From Eubacteriaceae bacterium (GTDB lineage Bacteria > Bacillota > Clostridia > Eubacteriales > Anaerofustaceae): 64,000 nt of DNA. The notes below the pieces were generated by a model that did not search any database, had not been told where the DNA came from, and saw nothing but the letters and a program-made list of their open reading frames with translations. Below, in pieces: positions 45,964 through 54,517 of the stretch. Position numbers and translations under genes: made by a program. The stretch is taken from contig JAFZLL010000032.1 of NCBI GenBank assembly GCA_017551505.1, positions 62,001 to 126,000 of the forward strand, written 5' to 3'. Numbering within the stretch: the stretch's first letter is position 1; each line of letters begins with the position of its first letter.

Positions 45964-46029
45964 ATTATAGCACAGCGTCCGTTATTATCAGCAAAAACTG
46001 CTGCTCTGCGCCCGGACAGGTGCTATACT
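45964..46029. promoter_or_regulatory. Divergent extended -10 promoters (PH-domain and rhomboid genes)
   Basis: On the minus strand TGTGCTATAAT includes a perfect -10 (45964-45969), upstream of the PH-domain gene. On the plus strand GTGCTATACT has its -10 at 46024-46029, about 30 bases before the rhomboid start. Both carry the TGn extension and have poor -35 boxes. Confidence 0.6.
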
Positions 46030-46059
46030 GTCAATATAAATCAAGGATGTGGCACAGAA

Positions 46060-46629
46060 ATGAAAAAGCATTACAGGATCTCCTTAAATTCACCGGTGAT
46101 ACTCTCATTTGCGGCAGCAGCATGCGCGGCACTCGTGATCAATACGGTCACATTCGGACAGGCTAACCGCATGTATTTTTCCGTTTACTCCTCCCCATGG
46201 TCCAACCCGATGACCTTTGTGCGCCTGTTCGGACATGTCCTAGGCCACTCCGGGGTGATGCATCTGGTGAATAACATGATGTACATCCTGCTCGTGGGTC
46301 CCACCGTGGAAGACCATTTCGGCCACGGGACTACAGCACTCGCGATTTTCATCACCGCCGCGGTGACAGGGCTGACGGTGATGCTCTTCATGCCTGGAAC
46401 CGCACTGCTGGGCGCCAGCGGTATCGTATTCGCGATGATAATGATGTCTGCGGCAGTTGGCTTCAAAGAAGGGGATATCCCCCTGACCTTTATCCTTGTG
46501 GCCGTTTTGTATCTGGGCCAACAGGTCTATCAGGGTATGGCTGTTTCAGACAATATCTCCCAGCTCACGCATATAATAGGGGGCGTAGTGGGCATGGTGT
46601 TCGCCTTCGTCTATAACAGGAAGAGGTGA
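46060..46629 (+). CDS. Rhomboid-family intramembrane serine protease
   Basis: 189 residues, six membrane helices. GASG gives the catalytic Ser120 and THIIGG the catalytic His171. HSGVMHLVNNMMYI (about 63-76) is the H-x-x-x-N motif of helix 2. It cleaves membrane proteins within the bilayer, with substrates unknown. It is at the short end for the family, with no extra domains. Confidence 0.92.
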   Translation: MKKHYRISLNSPVILSFAAAACAALVINTVTFGQANRMYFSVYSSPWSNPMTFVRLFGHVLGHSGVMHLVNNMMYILLVGPTVEDHFGHGTTALAIFITAAVTGLTVMLFMPGTALLGASGIVFAMIMMSAAVGFKEGDIPLTFILVAVLYLGQQVYQGMAVSDNISQLTHIIGGVVGMVFAFVYNRKR

Positions 46630-46654
46630 CACCTGCATCGGGCTTTGTAACGAA

Positions 46655-46702
46655 AGAGCTGCGGTGGCCGACTCAGATCCGGCGGTACCGCAGCTCTTTT
46701 TT
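46655..46702 (+). terminator. Terminator after rhomboid
   Basis: An 11-bp stem AGAGCTGCGGT (46655-46665) with ACCGCAGCTCT (46687-46697), an inner GGCCG/CGG pairing, and a run of six T. The ACCGCAG part resembles a T-box element but belongs to this hairpin. Confidence 0.9.
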
Positions 46703-46775
46703 CCCGTTATTGATTTTTTCGGACGGCTTTTATTTAAGGAAATCCATCAGCAGCGGGACTCTAAGAAAGAGCCTG

Positions 46776-47105
46776 TCAGTGAGTTCCCCTGACGACTTTG
46801 ACGCCGTGCTCTTCGAGATAGTTCGCGGCATCTGTCATGATGGAGCATTCTTTCCCGTCTTTGACAGTGCAGACTCCGAAATGGCATACCTCGGCGCCTT
46901 CCGATACGATCCTGTCCAGTTTTTCCTTGAAGCCGGCTTCATCGATCCCGTTTTCGCATCCGCTGCAGCGGCCGAAGGCGACCAGCTCGAGCGGCATGTC
47001 CTTGTACTGTTCAAAGGAACGGATCCTTCCGTTCAGGGCTTTGAGGCATGCGGCCCCGGTACATACGGAATTTGATTTAAGGCAGTTCATTACAGCTATT
47101 TTCAT
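46776..47105 (-). CDS. CGGC-domain protein
   Basis: 109 residues with a strong GGAGGAG site. It begins MKIAVMNCLKSNSVCTGAACLKALN and contains VAFGRCSGCENG and EVCHFGVCTVKDGKECSIM. This matches the small CGGC-domain family (PF08821), whose cysteines and histidine probably bind a metal. The usual CGGC is CSGC here. The function is unknown. An independent-looking RNA gene or leader ends 37 bases upstream and may control it. Confidence 0.85.
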   Translation of the reverse strand: MKIAVMNCLKSNSVCTGAACLKALNGRIRSFEQYKDMPLELVAFGRCSGCENGIDEAGFKEKLDRIVSEGAEVCHFGVCTVKDGKECSIMTDAANYLEEHGVKVVRGTH

Positions 47106-47142
47106 CAGCTCCTCCTTTATTCTCGCTCCTGACCTTTACCGG

Positions 47143-47330
47143 ACACGAAAAAGCGTGCGCCTTTTCGGCGCACGCGAAAAAACTAGTATATGATTCGCGT
47201 ACCCGGTGACGGCGGGGGCGTACCGCAGACGGCGCGTATCTGTCTTATCCTTTCCATGAAGGCTTCACAGTGACCCACTCGAGGAGCTTTTCACTCGCTT
47301 CCGCTCAATGCCTGTCCGCGTATATCGTTG
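47143..47330 (-). ncRNA. Unidentified structured RNA (small RNA gene or riboswitch leader)
   Basis: A consensus promoter (47336-47363) drives about 185 bases of RNA ending in a perfect 9-bp hairpin GCGTGCGCC/GGCGCACGC (47153-47161 with 47167-47175) and five U. The RNA holds no open reading frame with a ribosome site. Its 5' part CGCGGAC can pair with GTCTGCG about 80-90 bases later, closing a long domain. It does not match SRP, tmRNA, RNase P, T-box, SAM, TPP, lysine, glycine or GEMM consensus as I recall them. 6S RNA is possible by size. It could instead be a leader of the CGGC gene. Confidence 0.65.
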
Positions 47331-47335
47331 AGTTG

Positions 47336-47363
47336 ATTATAGCACAGTCTGGGCTGATGTCAA
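47336..47363 (-). promoter_or_regulatory. Perfect-consensus sigma-A promoter of the RNA
   Basis: TTGACA (47358-47363) and TATAAT (47336-47341) are both perfect, 16 bases apart, with TGC before the -10. This is the strongest promoter I see in the window, fitting an abundant RNA. Confidence 0.9.
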
Positions 47364-47388
47364 TGCGGCCGCAGTGACAGTGACAGCT

Positions 47389-48648
47389 TTATTCGTCGCC
47401 GTCGCCCTCCTCATCCTCCTCATAGTCATCGTCATCCTTTTTTCTGCTCCCGTATGTGAACAGAACGCCGATGACGACTCCCAGGGCGATAGCGATGGCT
47501 ATGATCGCGGCTATCATCCACGGCAGTGAGGAATTGGAGCCCTGCTTTACCGGAATGGTCCGCTGCTCGGTATATCCGCAGACGGTGCACACCCTTTCCT
47601 CCAGCCCTTCTTTTTTGGACGTGGCCTTCTTTTTCGTCTTCCACTCGCTGAAGGTATGGGGGGCTTCATTGCTCTTCATCCCGCAGCTGCATTCATGCCA
47701 GTGATTGGTCTTGTTCATGCTCCAGGTCTCAGGGAAGAAATGCTCGTGGTCGGATACCGGAAGGATCTCCTTCTGCACATATCCGCAGACCGTGCAGGTC
47801 CTTTTGCGCAGTCCTTCGGCAGTCTTTGTCGGGACCACCTCGACCTCCCATTCGCCGAAGGTATGCTCGGAGACGTTGCCCTTCTCTCCGCAGGAACAGG
47901 TCTGCCAGTGCTTGGTGTCGTCGCATCCCCATGCCCCTTCGAATACATGTGAGTGCACGGTGATGAGCGCCTTCTTTGTTTCCTTCTGTTCCTTCGTATT
48001 CACGAACGTGCAGAATACCGACCATCCGTCAAGGGAGGCGGGGATATTTGACAGTACGAGCGTGCCTGAATCCTGCCCCGAGATCTTGAGGCCGGGGAAG
48101 GTCTTCAGGGCATCCTCCGGGTAGAGTGCTTCAAGTCCTTTCGTGAATGTCCAGTACAGGTCGTTATAGTTCTCGGCCTTCGCTATGAAAACGGCCTTTC
48201 CGCCTTCGTTGACCTTCTCTCCTGTCGGGCTTTTTGTTATCGTGAGTTCATCCGACTTGACGGTTATATTGACCGTCACTTCGACCCATGAATACTCCCT
48301 GCCTTCCGCATACGCGCAGTCGACATGCATCTTGAAAGTGTATTTTCCAGGCTTGTCCGGATTGTTGACTGTGCAGACGAGTCTTTCGCTCGTTTCCCAC
48401 GGGGACAGCTGAAAACTGGAAGGAGAAATCCAGCTCGGCAGATCGCTTACGTTGACGAAGCTGAATCCGTGCAGGGGGGCTTCCTTTCCTTTGCTGTCAG
48501 CGGTATAAACGGTCACTTGCTTGGTATCTCCGACCGTTACCGTTATGTTCGTTGTCCTCTTGTTGTTGACGGCATATGCATCCGCGGGGATAAAGCTCAG
48601 CGCCAGGACGATCACCGCCAGGGCGGCAAGTATTCTGATCCTTTTCAT
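47389..48648 (-). CDS. Surface protein with two zinc-ribbon-like repeats and C-terminal anchor
   Basis: 419 residues. A signal peptide is cleaved after AYA (about residue 26). An Ig-like region (27-225) follows. Two 65-residue repeats (about 230-295 and 297-362) each show HWxxCSCG then TCTVCGY or VCTVCGY, two paired Cys-Cys sites that could hold one zinc. A membrane helix (about 375-395) and an acidic tail DDDDYEEDEEGDGDE end the protein on the cytoplasmic side. The repeat type is common in Clostridia surface proteins, but the function is unknown. A TTGAAT/TATATA pair at 48696-48724 (minus) is a plausible promoter. Confidence 0.85.
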   Translation of the reverse strand: MKRIRILAALAVIVLALSFIPADAYAVNNKRTTNITVTVGDTKQVTVYTADSKGKEAPLHGFSFVNVSDLPSWISPSSFQLSPWETSERLVCTVNNPDKPGKYTFKMHVDCAYAEGREYSWVEVTVNITVKSDELTITKSPTGEKVNEGGKAVFIAKAENYNDLYWTFTKGLEALYPEDALKTFPGLKISGQDSGTLVLSNIPASLDGWSVFCTFVNTKEQKETKKALITVHSHVFEGAWGCDDTKHWQTCSCGEKGNVSEHTFGEWEVEVVPTKTAEGLRKRTCTVCGYVQKEILPVSDHEHFFPETWSMNKTNHWHECSCGMKSNEAPHTFSEWKTKKKATSKKEGLEERVCTVCGYTEQRTIPVKQGSNSSLPWMIAAIIAIAIALGVVIGVLFTYGSRKKDDDDYEEDEEGDGDE

Positions 48649-48771
48649 TTCGCACCTCTGAATAGATTAATTGCATGTTGAATATTTCTATACTATATAT
48701 AGCCTAAATCGGGCCGAAATTCAATACGGTAATCATTAAAGAGCTGTTAACCGCAGGCGCTGCAGTTCCGA

Positions 48772-48800
48772 TTGACCGATGACCGGGATTTTGCTATAAT
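48772..48800 (+). promoter_or_regulatory. Promoter of the hypothetical-clostripain pair
   Basis: TTGACC (48772-48777), 17-base spacer, TATAAT (48795-48800) with TGC extension. It lies about 50 bases before the 186-residue gene. Confidence 0.85.
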
Positions 48801-48851
48801 TTCAGCCGAACGGGCAGAGCCGGATATCATGCAGGACTGCCGGAGGAGATT

Positions 48852-49412
48852 ATGGAAACAGACAGGATAGCGCAGTATTCCCAGGCGTTCGCCATCGGGC
48901 GGGCAGCCTCCGCCGGGAAATGTGAGGCGCGGTATCTCTGCGGTTCCCTGGAAAAGGATAGCGTACAGGAGGAATTCGCCGCAGCGAAATATCTGGGGGA
49001 CAGATTGGGAGTCGGCAGGAGCCTGAAACAGGAAGACGGACTGCCGCTGATCGAATTTACATGGGATGAAGACGCGAGGGAGGATGTAGTCCGCGGGGCG
49101 GCGGTCGTCCTTACGCGTCAGGAAAGAACGGCGCAGCCGTCACCGCCGGCCTTCGATATCGAGGACGTATGGAACGAAGAGGCGGAAGAGTTCTTCCTGT
49201 TTACGATAAGGATGATGGCTTCCGGCGGGAGAGTGCGCTTCAGGGTGCCAAACGTGAGGCTGTTCGTGCATACGGAGGAAGGGCTGAGGATGTTTACTTT
49301 CGGTGAGAGCCTGAAGGCAGCCTGTGCCATCGAAGACGTTGAATGCGTATATATATCGAAAAGGGACGCCTACCGTGTCCTGCTGAAAGGAAACGAGGAT
49401 GAGATTTATTAA
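48852..49412 (+). CDS. Hypothetical protein coupled to clostripain
   Basis: 186 residues, ATG after GGAGGAGATT. No signal peptide or membrane segment. Features seen: RMMASGGRVRFRVPNVRLFVHTEEGLRMFTFGESLKAACAIEDVECVYISKRDAYRVLLKG at the C-terminus, an alpha/beta pattern without known motif. It overlaps the clostripain gene by 14 bases, so the two are translationally linked. A cytosolic partner of a secreted protease is odd. Function unknown. Confidence 0.75.
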   Translation: METDRIAQYSQAFAIGRAASAGKCEARYLCGSLEKDSVQEEFAAAKYLGDRLGVGRSLKQEDGLPLIEFTWDEDAREDVVRGAAVVLTRQERTAQPSPPAFDIEDVWNEEAEEFFLFTIRMMASGGRVRFRVPNVRLFVHTEEGLRMFTFGESLKAACAIEDVECVYISKRDAYRVLLKGNEDEIY

Positions 49413-51618
49413 AAAGCTTATAGGGCTCGTCATAATCGTCATAGTCATCGCTCATATAGCGGAGTTTTTCCTGGGCGGACTGTTTTACGATGACGAGTAC
49501 TGGTCATATGACGACGAGTATCACAATGACGAATACTATGTCGACGAATACTCTCAGGACAGCGGCTCAGGCGGCATCTCCGGCAGCACCGACCTTCCGG
49601 ATACGGCGGCTTCTTCGTCTCCCATGGCCAGGGGCGTGAGCATGTCGGTCGCGGACGACGGCAGTGTCGATATAAAGAGGATCTCCCAGAAGGGACATGC
49701 CGAGATGGGAGAGGCAGACAAATGGACGATTTTCGTGTATCTGTGCGGATCCGATCTTGAGAGCGACGGCGGCTACGCTACTATGGATATCAAGGAAATG
49801 GTCAGTGGGGCAACGGGCAGCGGGATGCGCTTCGTCGTGCAGACGGGCGGCAGCTCAGACTGGGCCAACAGCTTCGTTGATCCGCGTTCGTCGCAGCGCT
49901 TCGTTATCGAGAACGGAAAGATGAGCCTGGTGGACAAGGTGGAACTGTCCAACATGGGGGATTACAGGACGCTGGCTTCCTTCCTTTCGTGGGGCGTAAA
50001 AAACTATCCCAGCGAGCATATGGGAGTCATCTTCTGGAACCACGGCGGCGGAAGTATCGCCGGTGTCTGCTATGACGAGAATGCTCACAACGACTGCCTT
50101 TCGCTAAGGGAGATCGATGCTGCCTTTGCTTCGGTCTGGCCGTCAATGACAGATAATTTCGAATTCATCGGATTCGACGCATGCCTCATGGGAACGAGTG
50201 AAGTGGCTTACCTGACCGCCACATACGCGGATTACCTCTACGGTTCGGAGGAAACGGAATCCGGCTACGGCTGGAACTACAAGGCCATTGGGAATTTCCT
50301 GAACAAAAACAGCGACGCTGGCGGTGCCGAACTCGGAAAGATCGTCGCGGACAGCTATTATGAATCCTGCAGGAACAGCGGGGAAGAAGCCGAGACCACC
50401 CTGTCTGTGATAGATCTGTCAGGTATAGACAATCTGGTCAGACTCTTCAATCTGTATGCAAAGGATCTGTACCAGTCCACTTCCGACCAGTCCGCCTTCT
50501 CTAAAGCCGCGCGCAAGATAAGCTCGGTCACCAACTTCGGCGGCAATAACTGGTCGAGCGGTTACACCAACATGGTCGATATGGGCTGCCTTGTCAGGGC
50601 AGGAGGCGCGAAAGGAGCTGAAGAGGTCCTTAAGGCTCTTGAGGATGTCGTGGTATATATGAAGAACGGAAGAGGATATCCCGACGCAACCGGGCTTGCG
50701 ATCTACTATCCTTTGAGCATACGCGGTTCCAATGAGCTCACCGTGCTCAGCGAGATATCCTTCAGCCCTTACTACCTGTCGTTCGTAGACAGGGCGGCGA
50801 GAGGCGGCGGCAACACCGGCAGCAGCAGCTACAGTATATACGAGCTCTTCGACCTCTGGGACAGCGTCAACGGAGCCGCTCAGGGAAATGCCGGTGAGTA
50901 TGAAGAAGCCCAGCAGGCCAATGAGGAATACTGGGATTATTATGACCAGGAGGAGCATGGAGGAGAGAGCGAGCTCATCTCCTTTGCCGTCGGACCCGGA
51001 TTCGGCAGCGACGGATACTTCGGGTTTACTCTGACTCAGGAAGCTTTAGACTGCACGCTGAACGTTGAGGGCAACGTGTATTACATTAAAGGGGATGAGA
51101 TGTTATACCTCGGAGCTACAGGCGACATTTTCGCTGACTGGAATGACGGCAGGTTCGCCGAGAATTTCGACGGTTTCTGGTTCTCCCTCCCGGACGGCCA
51201 GAACCTGACGGTGCTCATAGAGACGGAAGGCGATGGTTTCGATATCTATTCCTCTCCGGTCAAGCTGAACGGGAAACGGACGAACCTCATACTTCGCCAC
51301 GATTACAAAAAAGACATCGTAACGATCCTCGGAATCAGGGATCCCCTCAGCGAAGAGGGCATGGCTGGCCGGATCACTTCCGAGCTTAACAAAGGGGACG
51401 TGATCACCCCGCTTTACTATGCGGTTGCCGTGGAAGGCGATGGAGAAAGATGGGCGGAAGGTTCTGAATATGTCTATAACGGTTACTCCGCTCTTGGGTT
51501 CGGCATCCTGCCTGACGGTGAATACCTGTATAACTTCACTATCAACGACATCTACGGCGGATATTACGATACCGAAAGCATCAGTTTCACCATTAAGGGC
51601 GACGAGATATTGTATTAA
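49399..51618 (+). CDS. Clostripain-family cysteine peptidase (C11)
   Basis: 739 residues. An N-terminal hydrophobic segment (about 3-24, signal or anchor) precedes a very acidic Tyr/Asp/Glu stretch. WTIFVYLCGSDLES opens the C11 fold. FWNHGGGS gives His215 and FDACLMGTSE gives Cys262, the catalytic pair of clan CD. It should cut after Arg or Lys outside the cell. Residues from about 520 on form a C-terminal beta-rich domain of unknown role. The overlap with the preceding gene suggests co-production. Expected Ca2+ dependence is from family knowledge. Confidence 0.92.
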   Translation: MRFIKKLIGLVIIVIVIAHIAEFFLGGLFYDDEYWSYDDEYHNDEYYVDEYSQDSGSGGISGSTDLPDTAASSSPMARGVSMSVADDGSVDIKRISQKGHAEMGEADKWTIFVYLCGSDLESDGGYATMDIKEMVSGATGSGMRFVVQTGGSSDWANSFVDPRSSQRFVIENGKMSLVDKVELSNMGDYRTLASFLSWGVKNYPSEHMGVIFWNHGGGSIAGVCYDENAHNDCLSLREIDAAFASVWPSMTDNFEFIGFDACLMGTSEVAYLTATYADYLYGSEETESGYGWNYKAIGNFLNKNSDAGGAELGKIVADSYYESCRNSGEEAETTLSVIDLSGIDNLVRLFNLYAKDLYQSTSDQSAFSKAARKISSVTNFGGNNWSSGYTNMVDMGCLVRAGGAKGAEEVLKALEDVVVYMKNGRGYPDATGLAIYYPLSIRGSNELTVLSEISFSPYYLSFVDRAARGGGNTGSSSYSIYELFDLWDSVNGAAQGNAGEYEEAQQANEEYWDYYDQEEHGGESELISFAVGPGFGSDGYFGFTLTQEALDCTLNVEGNVYYIKGDEMLYLGATGDIFADWNDGRFAENFDGFWFSLPDGQNLTVLIETEGDGFDIYSSPVKLNGKRTNLILRHDYKKDIVTILGIRDPLSEEGMAGRITSELNKGDVITPLYYAVAVEGDGERWAEGSEYVYNGYSALGFGILPDGEYLYNFTINDIYGGYYDTESISFTIKGDEILY

Positions 51619-51694
51619 AACCCGCTGATTGCTCCTTCTGCCGGAAACAGCATGGCTGCAGGCTGCGGGAGCATGTTAGATCCTGTGAAAAGAA

Positions 51695-51736
51695 GGAGCT
51701 GCCGGATCATTTGATGCGGCAGCTCCCTTGTTTATG
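51695..51736 (+). terminator. Terminator after clostripain
   Basis: Stem GGAGCTGCCG (51695-51704) with CGGCAGCTCC (51717-51726), then CTTGTTTATGGTTTT. It lies about 75 bases after the stop. Confidence 0.75.
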
Positions 51737-51897
51737 GTTTTATGTTTGTCTGCTTCTCCATGACAGGAAGGTCTCTATTTGCAGAGCTGCGTAAAAAGGA
51801 ATGGCATGAACTGAAGATCATGCCATTCCGAAGAAGCATAGTTTTATATCGTCGTTTCGGCTATTCGCCTTCACGTTCTCTGAGTATACGCATCTTC

Positions 51898-52803
51898 CTA
51901 TCTGTATCTCGGATCCATTATGTCCTCAAGTGCGGCGCTTTTCAGCGACAGTGTCACGGTCGTCCCTTCCTGCATGCCCAGATATTCCGGGCTGATATAA
52001 AAGTTGAGCCCGTCCGTGCCGACCGTGAAGGGGATATCTCCCATGTTGGCATTCAGCGACAGCGTAAGATCGTATTCGTCCATAGTCAGCTCAAGGCCTG
52101 GGTCGCTCCTTAATTCAAAGGCCATCAATCCGTAGAGCTTCCCGAGATCCGAGACTACATCCTCCAGAGTGATCCTGGTACAGTTTGCGGCATCATAGTT
52201 CTCTCCGGTAATGATGGTATCGGTCTCCCCGCTGCCTGATCCGATCGTCCTGACGGTGAGTACGGAAAAAACTTTCTCGTCCTCGCGGATGATCTCGCAT
52301 GTCTCGCTGTAGGTGACAGGCGTAAAGCTCTCCCCGTTATCGGCTGATGAAACAGCAAAGCCGATCAGATCCATGCAGTTCTCGGCGATAAAGCTGTCGG
52401 CCTGCTCGCGGTGATCGTTGGAATAGAAGGCGGCTAGCTTCTCATAGCTGTCCGGAGAGCCGTGGACCGCTGTCATGACCGGATATTGTGCCTTTATCAG
52501 GATTATCGAGTTCTCTTCCCCGTCAAAAGCCGTTATGTCCGAGGTTATGGTGCTGATCACCAGATATCTCCCTCTGGCAGTCTCCGAGGTCGATGTCTGT
52601 TCGGTGATATCCCACCCGGACCAGTCAGGTCCTTCAGGTATGTCTGTCTCCGTTCCATCTCCGCCTGTGTCGGGCAGAACGTCGCTGCCCTGCTCAGGAG
52701 GTACCGGTGCAGGGTCTGTCTGCGGTTCCTCACGGCGTGAACAGCCTGAGCAAAGAGAGATGACCAGTAGTATGGCCAGCATTATGCTGACAGTTTTTTT
52801 CAT
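51898..52803 (-). CDS. Putative lipoprotein with RsiV/PdaC-like (DUF4163/DUF3298) domain
   Basis: 301 residues from ATG 52803, which has AAAGGAG. The upstream ATG at 52827 lacks a site. The signal ends VISLCSGC, with a Pro/Glu/Asp-rich linker after it. IILIKAQYPVMTAVHGSPDSYEKLAAFY and the later ITLEDVVSDLGKLYGLMAFELRSDP look like the DUF4163 and DUF3298 halves found in RsiV anti-sigma factors and the PdaC deacetylase. No sigma factor adjoins it, and there is no cytoplasmic anti-sigma part. Function unknown. Confidence 0.75.
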   Translation of the reverse strand: MKKTVSIMLAILLVISLCSGCSRREEPQTDPAPVPPEQGSDVLPDTGGDGTETDIPEGPDWSGWDITEQTSTSETARGRYLVISTITSDITAFDGEENSIILIKAQYPVMTAVHGSPDSYEKLAAFYSNDHREQADSFIAENCMDLIGFAVSSADNGESFTPVTYSETCEIIREDEKVFSVLTVRTIGSGSGETDTIITGENYDAANCTRITLEDVVSDLGKLYGLMAFELRSDPGLELTMDEYDLTLSLNANMGDIPFTVGTDGLNFYISPEYLGMQEGTTVTLSLKSAALEDIMDPRYR

Positions 52804-52825
52804 GATGTCTCCTTTATATCGGCGC

Positions 52826-52843
52826 ATGCCCTCAGGAGGGCAT
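52826..52843. repeat. Palindrome upstream of the lipoprotein gene
   Basis: ATGCCCTC (52826-52833) and GAGGGCAT (52836-52843) around AG form an almost loopless palindrome just before the lipoprotein start and about 50 bases after the SIMPL gene stop. It may be an operator. There is no T-run. Confidence 0.5.
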
Positions 52844-52890
52844 ATCCCGTAAAGCTGCTTTCCCGTAAAGGGAAGAAGAGGACCTGTCCG

Positions 52891-53550
52891 TCAGACGATC
52901 TCCCAGGTGAAGACTGCGCTGTCCGAGACGGAAATATCCTCCGGCATTATCGAAACTGATTTCATCATGGATGATCCTTCTGCCAGGACCTCGTCCGCCA
53001 TTGCGTAGCGTGTGTTGGAATACACTCCCTGCCTTTCCGTGCCGTAGTCTATATTGATGAGTTCTCCGAGCTTCTTGCCTGAAGCAGCGCAGAGTATCTC
53101 TGCTTTTCTGCGGGCATTCGCAGCGGCGTTGATGAGCGTCTCCTCGTTTACAGCGTCTGTATCCTTAACGGTAAAGCTTACATTGATCTGCGGGCGTGCC
53201 TTGCATGTCCCGATCGCTCCGAGAGCGTTCGACAGTCTTTCTGAGGAAAAATCGAATCTGAGATTGAGACTGTGGCTGACGACATAGCCCCTGAAGACGT
53301 TCCTGTAGCTCCCATCCTCCTGACGCTCGCCATCATATTCAGTGTGCACGTTAAAATTGGTGGTCTTCAGCTCTTTTTCCTCGAACCCCGCTTCTGTCAG
53401 CGCGCTGGTTAGCAGGCTGATATTCTGCGCAGCTGTATCCATGGCTTTTGAATAGGCCATATTCTTCGCTTCCAGGTACATCGTAAGTTCCACTTGGTCC
53501 GGAGAGGCAGATGCGCGGCCGGTCCCCCTGACAGTAATTGTCTTTGTCAT
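52891..53550 (-). CDS. SIMPL-domain (DUF541) protein
   Basis: 219 residues. ITVRGTGRASASPDQVELTMYLEAK is the typical start, with LKTTNFNVHTEYD, GYVVSHSLNLRF and AAANARRKAEILCAASGKKLGELINI following. The family (E. coli YggE, Lactobacillus SIMPL) is linked to stress response and is usually exported, but no signal peptide is visible here, so it may be cytosolic. Function unclear. Confidence 0.9.
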   Translation of the reverse strand: MTKTITVRGTGRASASPDQVELTMYLEAKNMAYSKAMDTAAQNISLLTSALTEAGFEEKELKTTNFNVHTEYDGERQEDGSYRNVFRGYVVSHSLNLRFDFSSERLSNALGAIGTCKARPQINVSFTVKDTDAVNEETLINAAANARRKAEILCAASGKKLGELINIDYGTERQGVYSNTRYAMADEVLAEGSSMMKSVSIMPEDISVSDSAVFTWEIV

Positions 53551-53661
53551 GTTATCTCCCTATTTTCCGCATAACGGCGGAGTTATCTTCATTGTACACA
53601 TGCATTATAGCTCAAACAGTCTGAACGCGCAACTTTTGCTTACAGCTGAGCTCATCAGAAA

Positions 53662-53686
53662 CAAAAATCCGGAGCTTACTCCGGAT
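53662..53686 (-). terminator. Terminator after the DUF3267 gene
   Basis: ATCCGGAG (53667-53674) with CTCCGGAT (53679-53686) around CTTA, followed on the minus strand by five T. It is about 128 bases after the gene stop. The 120 bases between hold no clear gene. Confidence 0.75.
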
Positions 53687-53813
53687 ATGTTAGGTGGTCT
53701 GTCAGCCTTAGAGTCCCCTGGCTTGCCTGCCCAAGTCCTCGACGACTGTATCGAAGATGGATGCGCAGCATTTCGGCACTTCCAATGGTTCACTGGTTTA
53801 ATACATCAATTGA

Positions 53814-54395
53814 CTATTTCTTCTCAGGCATGTACCAGTATGAATGCATCCCGTATATATAAGTACGGGATCCTCTGGGCATCTGGGTCAGCCCGTTGAA
53901 TACGTTTATGTAATCTCCTGCCCCCGAGGATATGTTCAATGCCCCGAATATGGCCAGGAAAACCCGATCAGGGAATATCAGCCACAATACATAGGGGATA
54001 AATCCGAATACTATATTGGGCAGGAGGCTCATGAAGATAAAACGCCTTTTTGACATCGTCTCCGGACCTGTAACGAAAAGCATCCCCTGTTTAAGGTTCG
54101 TGTACAGATAGACGTCTGACCTGAAACAGATCGCATGCAGAAATTCATGGGGAAGGAAGACCAGAAGCGACGCGAAGCATCCAAGCGTCACTTGCGGGCT
54201 TCCCCAGTAATCTATGCCTCGCATGAACACAGGTGCGCCGAAAAAGATGGCCAGTACCAGTGAGATACCAGTGGCGATAAGACTCAGGGTCTTGGTGTCC
54301 TTCGGCTCCCTAAAAGGCACTGCTCCCGACATATGTTCCCCATGGGGGAGGCTTTCGGGATCCATGTTGTATTTGCCCATGTAATGCAGTTTCAT
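53814..54395 (-). CDS. DUF3267 putative zinc metalloprotease
   Basis: 193 residues with three or four membrane helices (about 37-57, 70-90, 116-138 and 142-160). LPHEFLHAI contains HExxH (His83, Glu84, His87) within a membrane helix, as in DUF3267 and S2P-like zincins. A third ligand, expected further on, may be Asp or Asn in ISSGAGDYINV. The target is unknown. A Shine-Dalgarno GCAGGAGGATG precedes the start. Confidence 0.85.
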   Translation of the reverse strand: MKLHYMGKYNMDPESLPHGEHMSGAVPFREPKDTKTLSLIATGISLVLAIFFGAPVFMRGIDYWGSPQVTLGCFASLLVFLPHEFLHAICFRSDVYLYTNLKQGMLFVTGPETMSKRRFIFMSLLPNIVFGFIPYVLWLIFPDRVFLAIFGALNISSGAGDYINVFNGLTQMPRGSRTYIYGMHSYWYMPEKK

Positions 54396-54517
54396 TCATC
54401 CTCCTGCGGGGGCCGTTTTCTCTGACCAAACAGCCTGTCCGAATGGTCTGGGATATTATATCACAGGGGTCGTCTGAATGGCAGGATTTTCTCCAGAGTA
54501 TAATTGCAGTCCGTCTG

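Noticed and set aside
46655-46702. T-box-like GGTACCGCAG sequence
   Set aside because: It is the 3' arm of the terminator following the rhomboid gene, and no synthetase gene follows.
53549-53899. 116-residue plus-strand frame after the SIMPL gene start
   Set aside because: Runs through a terminator and into the antisense of the DUF3267 gene, with no family resemblance.
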